Assembly (NCBI GenBank): GCA_046331265.1
Contig: JAXLRE010000003.1
Coordinates: 124,001-188,000, forward strand
Source: JAGPDB01 sp046331265
GTDB taxonomy: Bacteria; Actinomycetota; Acidimicrobiia; IMCC26256; JAGPDB01
DNA length: 64,000 nucleotides
Direction: 5' to 3'
Within the stretch, counting starts at the first letter, position 1, and the number at the start of each line of letters is the position of its first letter. Positions 26,850-35,039 of the stretch are shown piece by piece. Below the pieces are notes generated by a model. It ran no database searches, was not told the origin of the DNA, and saw nothing but the letters and a program-made list of their open reading frames with translations. Position numbers and translations under genes: made by a program.

Positions 26850-27872
26850 TTATTTCATTTCGACAAATTCATGATTTTCATCATAAATTTCGCTATTTTC
26901 AGTAAACGGTTCGATAGTTGTTCTGTTTATTTTTTTATGTCTTAAAATTGCAACTGCATGTTTATAATCTCGTTGCTTCGCGTTTCTTCTTTTTATATGC
27001 TTTGTCAGCCAATAAGTAATAATCATTAGGGCAAATACTGCTAATACAGAAAATGCAATAAGGTTTTCTATGGTTGATTTTTTGTCAGATCTTATTGATC
27101 CGGAATCTTTAGTGGTATTAAATTTTATCGGATTAACTTTCGGTGCTTTTTTACTAATTGCAGAACTATTAGTGGAACCTATTTGCTCTGCACTATTGCT
27201 TCCTATTTGTGGTGCCGATTGAGTATTCGTATTTTCTTGATCTGCTCCAAGGACTTGTGAGGGAATAGTAGATGATGATTTCGCGGTAGTGCTAGTAACT
27301 CCATTGCTTGAAGAAGAATTATATTTCGAGTTATTAATTGCAATGCTCTGATATTTCTCCCAGATATTAACTCCATTTACAAAATCATTTTGTGCTTCTT
27401 CAGGAATCTCGTATACATAAATTGAATAGACAGCTGTCGTGGCTTCTACATAATCGGTATTTGCATATCCATTAATTTCAAAGTTGTAAGACTGGAATGC
27501 TTTAACAGTAATATCGTTGCTCGACTTAGGAGCACAGTAAATTTTTTCTCTACCAATATAGAATGCTGAATTATCTTCACCTGCAATTCTTCCATTATTT
27601 GAACACTCAAAATTACTATTGTTTGTTGCACTCGTGAATGTGAATTCTTTTGGAGTATAAATTAAAGAAGGAGAATAAATAGTTGTACTGCTTGTTCCTA
27701 CATTAGTTAGAGAAACTTTATATGTGATTAAATCATTTTTTAAAATCTTTTTATTGCTCGGAGATAACGTTACAGAAATTTTTGTCTGATTAGTACCTGC
27801 TGCTAGAGCAGAAGGAATAGATGCGAAAGTAAGACCGCTAATGATCAGCATGAATAATAAAGCTTTTCGCAT
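26850..27872 (-). CDS. secreted single-pass membrane protein of unknown function (paralogue 1)
   Basis: 340 residues from the ATG at 27872; an in-frame ATG nine codons upstream (27899) would put extra residues before the signal peptide. The chosen start begins MRKALLFMLIISGLTFASIPSALA, a clear signal peptide, and has a GACATT hexamer exactly six bases upstream. A beta domain (about 25-155, with ITYKVSLTNVGTSSTTIYSP) contains two cysteines. A Ser-rich stalk, a membrane helix near 275-297 and a basic tail (KHIKRRNAKQRDYKHAVAILRHKK) follow. Homologous to the next gene; the two form a minus-strand pair between ftsK and rimO. Not recognised as a named family beyond DUF11-like. Confidence 0.78.
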   Translation of the reverse strand: MRKALLFMLIISGLTFASIPSALAAGTNQTKISVTLSPSNKKILKNDLITYKVSLTNVGTSSTTIYSPSLIYTPKEFTFTSATNNSNFECSNNGRIAGEDNSAFYIGREKIYCAPKSSNDITVKAFQSYNFEINGYANTDYVEATTAVYSIYVYEIPEEAQNDFVNGVNIWEKYQSIAINNSKYNSSSSNGVTSTTAKSSSTIPSQVLGADQENTNTQSAPQIGSNSAEQIGSTNSSAISKKAPKVNPIKFNTTKDSGSIRSDKKSTIENLIAFSVLAVFALMIITYWLTKHIKRRNAKQRDYKHAVAILRHKKINRTTIEPFTENSEIYDENHEFVEMK

Positions 27873-28005
27873 TACCCTAATGTCGACATTAACTACCATT
27901 TTCGTAAGTATTAGGAAGCATCAAAATGAAAATGATTCAAAATGACTAATGAATAAGCTATGTATGTGAATATTGCGAAACTAAACACTAAAATGATTGG
28001 GTCTT

Positions 28006-29328
28006 ATGAACCACAAACTCTTCTATATTGAAACTTTGGGCTGCGCAAAAAATGCTGTTGATTCTGAGAAAGCTGCACAAGGCCTCATTGAAGACGGGTA
28101 TACTCCAACGGACAAAGTTGAAGAAGCAGATGTTGTGGTAGTCAACACTTGTGCATTTATAGATCAAGCTAGGCAAGAAAGTATAGAAACAACTTTAGAA
28201 TTATCATCAACAAAAAAACAAAATGCAAAACTTGTTGTTACTGGTTGCATGGCACAACGTTATGAAGATGAATTAAAAGCATCACTTCCTGAAGTTGATG
28301 CAGTTATTGGTTTTGACAATGAAGCCAATATTGCATCAGTTCTTTTTGAGCCTTTACAAATTAAAAAGAAGCCAGTTGGTGTTCGCGATTTACTCGACAT
28401 GCCAAGACCAAAACCGACATCTCCTTGGGCTTATTTAAAAGTTGCAGAAGGATGTAATAGAAATTGTGCTTTTTGTGCGATACCGACTTTTAGAGGTAAG
28501 CAACGTTCAAGGTCTCTTGAATCTATTTTTGATGAAGCAAAAATGCTTGTACAAAATGGGATAAAAGAAATTGTATTAGTTGCACAAGATATTGCATGGT
28601 ATGGCCGGGATCTAGAAGTGGAAGTAAATCTATCTCAAATAATGAAGAAAATTGATGAGCTGAAAGATGATGGTCTCATATCTCAAAGACTTGTCTACAT
28701 ATATCCTTCAGAATTACGAGGAGAGTTGCTCGAGACGATGCTTGAGCTCGAAACTTCTGTGCCATATTTTGATTTATCTCTACAACACTGCAATTCTGAA
28801 TTGCTTAGAATGATGAAACGACCTGGTAGTACAGATAAATTTTTAGATTTAATAAATACAATAAGGCAAGCTAACCCTCAAGCAGTATTTCGTTCTAACT
28901 TTATTGTTGGATTTCCTGGTGAAACTGAAGAGCACCATAGTGAACTTCTAGATTTTATTGGTGAAGCAAAAATCACATGGGCTGGTTTCTTCCCATTTTC
29001 AAAAGAAAAAGACACTCTTGCGTATGATTATCCAAATCAAGTTGACTCAGAATTAGCACAGATACGTGTTCGTGAACTTTCCAGGATTCAAGATGAGATA
29101 ACAAATCAGTATTTAATATCGACAATTGGGGGCCAATATCAATTCTTGGTCGATAGTGTTAACGAAGAGAACCAATTAGTTACACGTTCTTATGACAGCG
29201 CGCCAGAAATTGATGGAGTTGTCTTTTTTGATCGATTGCATACAAAAAATGCTCCAGGCGAGATCATAAAAGGTGAAATTACCGATGTTTTAGGTGTGGA
29301 TCGATATGCACGAGAGATTTTAAGCTAA
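28006..29328 (+). CDS. rimO: ribosomal protein S12 methylthiotransferase
   Basis: 440 residues from ATG 28006 (a TTG at 27997 is in frame; the ATG is preferred because the protein then begins directly before FYIETLGCAKNAVDSE). Contains the N-terminal MTTase domain with three cysteines, the radical-SAM motif CNRNCAFCAIP, the TIM barrel, and a C-terminal TRAM-type domain (from about 375). RimO adds a methylthio group to Asp89 of ribosomal protein S12. The sequence lacks MiaB-specific features and the true miaB lies at 37907. A TAAAAT hexamer (27989-27994) is 11 bases upstream of the ATG. Confidence 0.94.
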   Translation: MNHKLFYIETLGCAKNAVDSEKAAQGLIEDGYTPTDKVEEADVVVVNTCAFIDQARQESIETTLELSSTKKQNAKLVVTGCMAQRYEDELKASLPEVDAVIGFDNEANIASVLFEPLQIKKKPVGVRDLLDMPRPKPTSPWAYLKVAEGCNRNCAFCAIPTFRGKQRSRSLESIFDEAKMLVQNGIKEIVLVAQDIAWYGRDLEVEVNLSQIMKKIDELKDDGLISQRLVYIYPSELRGELLETMLELETSVPYFDLSLQHCNSELLRMMKRPGSTDKFLDLINTIRQANPQAVFRSNFIVGFPGETEEHHSELLDFIGEAKITWAGFFPFSKEKDTLAYDYPNQVDSELAQIRVRELSRIQDEITNQYLISTIGGQYQFLVDSVNEENQLVTRSYDSAPEIDGVVFFDRLHTKNAPGEIIKGEITDVLGVDRYAREILS

Positions 29329-29371
29329 TATTCGCTGATGGTTTTTTTCGTTATAAGGACGCAAAAATTTA

Positions 29372-29950
29372 ATGGCTAATCAGTTTAAGTATTCGAAGTC
29401 AGCATTGGTCACGCCAGCAAATATTTTAACTGTTTCGCGTTTAGTTGTTTCGATTCCATTTTTGATCTGGTTATACTTCGAAAATTCTGGTTGGTTAATT
29501 TGGTTTGTTTTCTTTCTTCTATCAATAAGCGATCTTGTTGATGGAGTAATTGCAAGAAAAAACGGGCCAACAACTTTCGGTGCTTTTTTTGATCCTTTAG
29601 CAGATAAGGTTCTAGCTATTGGTGGTTTTGTCGTATATGGTTTACGAGGATATTACATTTGGCTACCAATTATTATTATGGCTTTTCGTGAAGTTCTTGT
29701 TTCTGTTTCTAGGTCTGTACTTTCAAAATATAAAATTTCTTTACCAGCAAGAAGTTTGGGTAAAGTGAAAACGTTCTTACAACTATGTGCTGTTGGGTTC
29801 CCAATGTTTCCTCCAATTGAAGACTTTAAAACATTCCATAATTACACGCTCTGGGCCGCATGCATTTTAAGTGTTGTAAGCGGCATTGATCTGCTTGTTC
29901 ATGCTCAAAAAGAAGTTCAAGAAAAGAATATACATATATTCACTAATTAA
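29372..29950 (+). CDS. pgsA: CDP-diacylglycerol--glycerol-3-phosphate 3-phosphatidyltransferase
   Basis: 192 residues, several membrane helices. The CDP-alcohol phosphotransferase motif is visible as DGVIARKNGPTTFGAFFDPLADK (D-G-x2-A-R-x8-G-x3-D-x3-D). N-terminal TPANILTVSRLVVSIPFLIWLY is typical of PgsA. It makes phosphatidylglycerophosphate, the precursor of phosphatidylglycerol and cardiolipin. It sits between rimO and cinA as in many actinobacteria, 2 bp before cinA. Confidence 0.93.
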   Translation: MANQFKYSKSALVTPANILTVSRLVVSIPFLIWLYFENSGWLIWFVFFLLSISDLVDGVIARKNGPTTFGAFFDPLADKVLAIGGFVVYGLRGYYIWLPIIIMAFREVLVSVSRSVLSKYKISLPARSLGKVKTFLQLCAVGFPMFPPIEDFKTFHNYTLWAACILSVVSGIDLLVHAQKEVQEKNIHIFTN

Positions 29951-29952
29951 TT

Positions 29953-31212
29953 ATGATTTGCTCAATATTAAGTGTTGGAACTGAACTTCTTTTAGGGCAA
30001 ATAAATGATACAAACTCGACATATATTTCATCATGTTTAGGAGATGCTGGAGTATTTTGTTATGAACATCGCAAAGTTGGGGATAATGAACAGCGTTTAA
30101 CTAACGCTATTGAATCCATGCTTAGTGAAAGTGATGCGATAATTATTTCTGGTGGACTAGGACCAACACATGACGATATCACTCGTGAAGTTGTTGCAAA
30201 ATTAATGAATGTAGATCTTGTTTTTAATGAAGATATTGCAGGAATAATTCATGAAAGATTTGTTAAACGAAAAATTGAGATGCCAGAAAACAATTTGCGC
30301 CAGGCGTACGTTCCTCAGGGAGTGAAAATTATTGAAAACAATCTCGGCACAGCCCCTGGACTTATATGCATCGTTAATCACAAAGGAAACAAAAAACGCA
30401 TATACCTTGTTCCTGGTGTTCCGCATGAAATGAAACCAATGGTAAATGATGTAATCATTCCCGATTTGTTATCGAACATAACTTCCAAGAAAAAACTGAC
30501 TCACAGAATAATAAAAACATGGCGATTACCTGAAAGTGAATTAGCAGCCAGGCTTAATGAACTTGTCGAAAAGGGTGAAACTGGTCGGGTTAAAATAGGA
30601 TTTCTTGCTCGTGGGATAAACGGTATTTGGGTCAAATTATCGATTGCTACTGAAGAAGATGAAGATCCATGGGAATTTATTAATGAAGTAGAGAGTGAAG
30701 TTAAAGAAATCTTAAATGAGTATATATACGCTTATGATGATGAGACAATGGCTTCTGTTGTTACAGATTTACTAAAAGATTCATCGAGAACACTTTCTAT
30801 ATGTGAATCTTTTACCGGTGGAATGGTGTCTTCTCTAATTGTTGATGTTCCTGGTACGAGTGAAGTCCTGAAAGGCTCTATGGTTTCGTATGACGAAAAA
30901 ATAAAGCACAAAATTGTCGGTGTTAGTGCAGAAGATGTATATAGCCATGAATGTGCTCAGCAAATGGCACAAGGTGTTTTAAAAATGTTTGATGCAGATA
31001 TTGCTATTTCGACTACTGGGCTTGCTGGTCCTGATGCTCAAGATGGCCATGAAGTCGGTGAAGTATATATAGGTATAGCTTCAATAGATGGGGCATCGTC
31101 GAGACAATTTTCTTTGCTAGGGGATCGTCAACGAATACGTGAATATGGGTCAATTACAGCATTAGATGTTTTACGTAGGTTCTTACTAGGTCTATCGGAC
31201 GATTTGGGCTAG
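29953..31212 (+). CDS. cinA: CinA-family protein (nicotinamide-nucleotide amidohydrolase / competence-damage protein)
   Basis: 419 residues, the full two-domain form. The N-terminal molybdopterin-binding-like COG1058 domain has SVGTELLLGQINDTNSTYIS and SGGLGPTHDDITRE. The C-terminal PncC amidohydrolase domain has SICESFTGGMVSSLIVDVPGTSEVLKGSMVSY and ISTTGLAGPDAQDG. CinA proteins hydrolyse ADP-ribose-type nucleotides and deamidate NMN, salvaging NAD breakdown products, and are often co-regulated with recA. Here an MFS gene separates it from recA. Confidence 0.94.
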   Translation: MICSILSVGTELLLGQINDTNSTYISSCLGDAGVFCYEHRKVGDNEQRLTNAIESMLSESDAIIISGGLGPTHDDITREVVAKLMNVDLVFNEDIAGIIHERFVKRKIEMPENNLRQAYVPQGVKIIENNLGTAPGLICIVNHKGNKKRIYLVPGVPHEMKPMVNDVIIPDLLSNITSKKKLTHRIIKTWRLPESELAARLNELVEKGETGRVKIGFLARGINGIWVKLSIATEEDEDPWEFINEVESEVKEILNEYIYAYDDETMASVVTDLLKDSSRTLSICESFTGGMVSSLIVDVPGTSEVLKGSMVSYDEKIKHKIVGVSAEDVYSHECAQQMAQGVLKMFDADIAISTTGLAGPDAQDGHEVGEVYIGIASIDGASSRQFSLLGDRQRIREYGSITALDVLRRFLLGLSDDLG

Positions 31213-31233
31213 AATTTCACATTCGAATAGAAA

Positions 31234-32595
31234 GTGGGGGCTTTGGATAATTCGACTGATCCTGTTTTAAATACTCAAATAATTAATTCTCGTAAATCTG
31301 TTGAGTCTGGGAGGATTTTAGCTAGAAACAAAAATTTAAGTTACATAATTGCTCTGACCCATAATGTGGGATTTTTAACACCTATATGGGTGATCTTTGG
31401 AATTGACCGTCTTGGACTGTCTCTTACTCTTTCTTTAGTTTTAGGAACGACTAGCTGGGTGTCGTCATCAATTTTTGAAGTTCCGCTGGGCGCTTTTTCT
31501 GATAAATATGGAAGAAAGCTTTCTCTTATTTTTGGTTTTTCTCTTAATGCTCTTGGGTGTTTGTCGCTTGTTGCATTTACTAATTTTTATGTTTTAATGA
31601 TGTTTCAAGTTTTTGCTGGAGTTGGTTACGCATTAACATCAGGTTCATTAGAAGGGTTATTACACGACACGTTTGAAGAACAAGGTGCAATAACTCAGTA
31701 TGCAAAATTATCAAGCAGGATGTTGTCGCTATTAAATATTTCTCGTATCGCAACAATTCCTGTCGGTGCTTGGTTATATAACTTAGACATAAACGCAAAA
31801 TTAACTAGCTACACATACCCTTACATAGCGAATGCTTTGACTTATATGATTTCAATGCTATGTGTTGTCTTTTTGATTGAAAAGAGATCAAGCCATAAGC
31901 AGCTCGATAAAGTCACAGAATTTGGTGGTACAAAATCACTTTTTTCCCATGCAACAACAACTTGGAAACTTTTAATGGCTAATCGAGACTCAAAACGTGT
32001 TGTTATTTTGTTGGGCATATATTCTTTTATTGGCGAAGGTAACTGGGCGCTTATTCAAAGTTATTTTCGTGAACGCGGAGTGAGTGTATATAGAAGTTCT
32101 GTGGTCTACATGATAATTATGGGCTTTATGGCTTTGGGTGCAATTGTTGTTACACGTGTTTATAAAACTATCAATGTGATGTGGGCAATGAACATAATTA
32201 TTGGTCTTATGGCAGTGATTATTGCAGCCTTACATTTACCTATCAATATTGCTTATATGGGATTTGTTGTAATTGGTTTAGTCGGTCCAATGAGTTGGTA
32301 TTTGCAAGACAATGCAATTCAAAATCGTATGAGTGGCGATTATAAAACAACAGCATTATCAATTACTTCTATGGTGTATAACTTAGGAGCAACAGTTGGA
32401 GTCTACGGAGTTGGGGCCTTAGCTAATAATTTTGGTGTGCTTAAATCGCAGTGGATCTTTGTCGGTTATGGTGCTACAGCTTTTGTGCTGATGGGGCTGT
32501 GGTGTGCGAAAGACGGGTTTGGTGTTCGTGAAGAAGACGCTAGAGCACTGTTCGAAGAAGCACCTTTTGACGATGTTGTCGTCCAAAAACCCTGA
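31234..32595 (+). CDS. MFS transporter
   Basis: 453 residues with about 12 hydrophobic helices. The MFS loop 2-3 signature appears as GAFSDKYGRKLSLIFGFS. The start is GTG 31234; a TTG at 31243 is also possible. The substrate is not predictable; the closest resemblance is to drug/small-molecule efflux permeases. It stands between cinA and recA on the same strand and ends 10 bp before repeat copy B. Confidence 0.86.
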   Translation: MGALDNSTDPVLNTQIINSRKSVESGRILARNKNLSYIIALTHNVGFLTPIWVIFGIDRLGLSLTLSLVLGTTSWVSSSIFEVPLGAFSDKYGRKLSLIFGFSLNALGCLSLVAFTNFYVLMMFQVFAGVGYALTSGSLEGLLHDTFEEQGAITQYAKLSSRMLSLLNISRIATIPVGAWLYNLDINAKLTSYTYPYIANALTYMISMLCVVFLIEKRSSHKQLDKVTEFGGTKSLFSHATTTWKLLMANRDSKRVVILLGIYSFIGEGNWALIQSYFRERGVSVYRSSVVYMIIMGFMALGAIVVTRVYKTINVMWAMNIIIGLMAVIIAALHLPINIAYMGFVVIGLVGPMSWYLQDNAIQNRMSGDYKTTALSITSMVYNLGATVGVYGVGALANNFGVLKSQWIFVGYGATAFVLMGLWCAKDGFGVREEDARALFEEAPFDDVVVQKP

Positions 32596-32605
32596 TCCGT
32601 TTTCT

Positions 32606-32659
32606 CCGTGTTGGGTCGAAAAACTATCGTTTTTCGATAGAAAATCCCACAAACACGTA
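32606..32659. repeat. repeat copy B upstream of recA
   Basis: 32606-32647 is identical over 42 bp to copy C (54711-54752) and shares its first 24 bases with copy A. It can form two mutually exclusive hairpins: TCGAAAAAC with GTTTTTCGA (32616-32624 / 32629-32637), or CTATCG with CGATAG around TTTTT. An outer stem CGTGTT / AACACG plus GGG / CCC encloses them. Read on the minus strand, the CTATCG hairpin is followed by TTTTT. Confidence 0.85.
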
Positions 32660-32664
32660 AATGC

Positions 32665-32718
32665 TTGCATCGTACATGTGTTCGTACTAATGTTTTTGTC
32701 GTACCCCCGTTATAGAGT
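32665..32718 (+). promoter_or_regulatory. dual recA promoter with LexA box and RecA-NDp-like element
   Basis: Promoter 1: TTGCAT (32665-32670), 17 bp, TAATGT (32688-32693). The spacer is occupied by a LexA box, TCGTACATGTGTTCGT (32670-32685), matching the actinobacterial consensus TCGAACRNRYGTTYGA at 14 of 16 positions. Promoter 2: TTGTCGTAC (32696-32704), 8 bp, TAGAGT (32713-32718), which fits the mycobacterial RecA-NDp/PafBC pattern tTGTCRgtg-N8-TAnnnT in length and spacing. Mycobacterial recA likewise has one LexA-dependent and one LexA-independent promoter in this order. Confidence 0.8.
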
Positions 32719-32760
32719 GATCACATAGCGAAAAATTAAATAAAGGTGAAAGGAACCTAA

Positions 32761-33840
32761 ATGGAATCTAAAGAAGCACTCGACATGGCACTAGCTCAGA
32801 TCGATAAACAATTTGGTAAAGGCTCAATTATGAAATTGGGTGAACGAGCTCATGTAGGTGTTGCAAGTATTCCAACTGGTGCACTTTCTCTTGACCTTGC
32901 ATTAGGTATAGGAGGCTTGCCTCGAGGTCGTGTAATTGAGATTTATGGACCAGAATCTTCTGGTAAGTCAACATTAGCCATGCACGTTGTTGCAGAAGCT
33001 CAACGAAATGGTGGATCATGTGCATACATCGATGCTGAGCATGCAATGGACCCTGTTTATGCAAATAACATTGGTGTAAATGTTGATGAACTTTTAATTT
33101 CTCAACCAGACACTGGTGAACAAGCTCTAGAAATTGCAGACATGCTTGTTCGTTCTGGAGCACTAGATGTAATTGTTGTCGACTCTGTTGCTGCACTTGT
33201 TCCAAGAGCAGAAATTGAAGGTGACATGGGTGACTCACACATGGGTCTTCAAGCTCGTCTTATGAGCCAAGCTTTAAGAAAACTTACAGCCAATTTAAAT
33301 AAGACAAACACAATTATGATCTTCATCAACCAGTTGCGCGAGAAAATCGGCGTCATGTTCGGTAGCAACGAAACAACGCCAGGTGGTAGAGCTTTAAAGT
33401 TTTATTCTTCTGTGCGTTTAGATATTCGTCGTATTGAATCTATAAAAGATGGTACAGATATTGTTGGTAACAGGGTAAGAGTAAAAGTTGTTAAAAACAA
33501 AGTTGCTCCACCATTCAAACAAGCAGAATTTGATGTTATGTATGGTCAGGGTATTTCAAGGGAAGGTAACTTACTTGATGTTGCCGTTGACTTAGACATA
33601 GTAAAAAAATCTGGAGCTTGGTTTACATACGAAGGAGAACAACTTGGTCAAGGTCGTGAAAATGCAAAGATATTTTTACGTGAGAATGTTGACCTAGTTA
33701 TGGAAATAGATGCCAAAGTTCGAGCTGCTTGCGGAATTGACGAGTCTCAAGCTGAAGCTGATCAAGAGGTATCTTTAACTGATGAAGCGGAAGAAAAAGA
33801 AAGTAAGAAAAAGTCTCCTAAGGCTAAAAAGACTTCTTAA
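32761..33840 (+). CDS. recA: recombinase RecA
   Basis: 359 residues. Walker A GPESSGKST (63-71), the YIDAEHAMDP and VVDSVAALVPRAEIEGDMGD segments, the L2-loop region INQLREKIGVMFGSNETTPGGRALKFYSSVRLDIRR, and a C-terminal acidic then lysine-rich tail are all present. No intein is found. It catalyses strand exchange and stimulates LexA self-cleavage. The start has GAAAGGA upstream, so this mRNA has a leader, unlike many neighbours. recX, which usually follows recA in actinobacteria, is absent here. Confidence 0.99.
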   Translation: MESKEALDMALAQIDKQFGKGSIMKLGERAHVGVASIPTGALSLDLALGIGGLPRGRVIEIYGPESSGKSTLAMHVVAEAQRNGGSCAYIDAEHAMDPVYANNIGVNVDELLISQPDTGEQALEIADMLVRSGALDVIVVDSVAALVPRAEIEGDMGDSHMGLQARLMSQALRKLTANLNKTNTIMIFINQLREKIGVMFGSNETTPGGRALKFYSSVRLDIRRIESIKDGTDIVGNRVRVKVVKNKVAPPFKQAEFDVMYGQGISREGNLLDVAVDLDIVKKSGAWFTYEGEQLGQGRENAKIFLRENVDLVMEIDAKVRAACGIDESQAEADQEVSLTDEAEEKESKKKSPKAKKTS

Positions 33841-33867
33841 TTCAAAACTTAACAATTAATATCCTAG

Positions 33868-33911
33868 AATCGTGGACTATCTCTTAATCTAAGATAGTCC
33901 ACGATTTTTTT
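33868..33911 (+). terminator. intrinsic terminator after recA
   Basis: A perfect 15-bp stem (33868-33882 with 33892-33906) around a 9-base loop is followed by a T run to 33911. The strongest terminator in the window; it isolates recA from the genes downstream. Confidence 0.95.
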
Positions 33912-33952
33912 ATAAAAATGAGAAAAATATTTTAAATGATTCAGTAAAAGAC

Positions 33953-33958
33953 TAAGTT
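33953..33958 (+). promoter_or_regulatory. -10 element before the cupin gene
   Basis: TAAGTT ends seven bases before the ATG at 33966. The intervening bases (GGAAATA) are not a convincing Shine-Dalgarno at that distance. Confidence 0.4.
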
Positions 33959-33965
33959 GGAAATA

Positions 33966-34319
33966 ATGAATTTAAAAATCATACCGCTTGAAATAGATAC
34001 AAGAAATAGTGGAATTGAAATAGTAGATATTGTTATAGCAACTCTTGTCCCAAACTTTATCAACCCTAAAATTAGATTACTTCGACTACCCCCTAACAGT
34101 ATTGGCGGCGATCATAAACATGAACGTAGGGAAGCCTTTTTTACTTTTGATAAAGGTGTATACATTACTTATGAAAACCAAAGCGAGGATATAGTCCATG
34201 AAATGGTGGAATCTAAACCAAAACTCTTCGTTCTGAACCCTAATGTAAAGCACAAAATCGAAAATAAATCTGACAAATCTGTTTCTGTGGTAGAAATTCT
34301 TGAAGACCTTGACACGTAA
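33966..34319 (+). CDS. small cupin-fold protein
   Basis: 117 residues from ATG 33966. The cupin motif 1 is GGDHKHERREAFFTFDKG, with the first His pair and Glu; motif 2 is the NPNVKHKIENKSDKS segment with the last His. It resembles sugar-nucleotide epimerase/isomerase-type small cupins such as FdtA-like proteins, but no nucleotide-sugar genes are nearby, and a function cannot be given. It lies between the recA terminator and the exonuclease gene, with its own -10 element. Confidence 0.75.
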   Translation: MNLKIIPLEIDTRNSGIEIVDIVIATLVPNFINPKIRLLRLPPNSIGGDHKHERREAFFTFDKGVYITYENQSEDIVHEMVESKPKLFVLNPNVKHKIENKSDKSVSVVEILEDLDT

Positions 34320-34331
34320 GCTACTGGAAAG

Positions 34332-34337
34332 TAAGTT
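34332..34337 (+). promoter_or_regulatory. -10 element of a leaderless exonuclease transcript
   Basis: TAAGTT is followed by exactly six bases and the ATG at 34344; no Shine-Dalgarno sequence. Confidence 0.45.
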
Positions 34338-34343
34338 TATCTC

Positions 34344-35006
34344 ATGGGGGATAACAGGGTCGTAAATCGTCCTGAATATACATCGGTTAAACCGTATTCT
34401 ATTTTTGCTGTTTTTGACCTAGAGCTCACTGGATTAAATCCTGATGAAGATAAAACTATCGAAGCTGCGATTGTCTTATGTGACGAAAATGGAAAAATAC
34501 TTTTTGTATGGGAATCCTTAATCAATCCCAATAAAGATACGGGACCGGTTCATATCCATCATATTACAAACGATATGGTTGCAAATGCTCCATGCTTCGA
34601 GCAAGTTGCACCAGACATAATTGAACTTTGTAATAATCGAATCAAAGTTGGATTAAATAACTCGTTAGATTTCGCTGTTTTTAAGAGAGAGTTTGATGAA
34701 TTAGGTATTAGATATAAACCTGGAGACTCACTTGACCTTTCAGATTTATTAAGGGATGAAAAATTTACCGACATGTTTTACGATGAAATAATGGAAGCAA
34801 TTAATTCTCAGGAAAGTGAGCACCGAGCAATGCCCGATACTATGGTTGCAGCTGCAATACTTCCTTATGCCCTTAAGTTCGCCAAGATTTATCCTGAGAG
34901 AGTTAAAAAATTAAGTCGATGCGAAGTGGTGGCTGTTGATCCTGAACCTTTACACCGTGATTTAACTCGTAATTTTGACAGAATAGGCTATATAGCTCCC
35001 GAATAA
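34344..35006 (+). CDS. DEDDh 3'-5' exonuclease (DnaQ/epsilon-like)
   Basis: 220 residues. Exo I is FAVFDLELTGLNPDEDKTIEAAIV with the catalytic Asp-Leu-Glu; Exo II is GLNNSLDFAVFKREF; Exo III is EHRAMPDTMVAAAI with His and Asp. These are the four acidic residues and the histidine of a DEDDh nuclease. There is no polymerase or GIY-YIG extension. It could act in proofreading or trimming of DNA or RNA 3' ends. It lies one gene downstream of recA and just before a second nuclease-like gene, suggesting a repair-related pair. Confidence 0.85.
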   Translation: MGDNRVVNRPEYTSVKPYSIFAVFDLELTGLNPDEDKTIEAAIVLCDENGKILFVWESLINPNKDTGPVHIHHITNDMVANAPCFEQVAPDIIELCNNRIKVGLNNSLDFAVFKREFDELGIRYKPGDSLDLSDLLRDEKFTDMFYDEIMEAINSQESEHRAMPDTMVAAAILPYALKFAKIYPERVKKLSRCEVVAVDPEPLHRDLTRNFDRIGYIAPE

Positions 35007-35039
35007 TGTCGTAGTTTCAATGTAAAATGCATGTTACCT

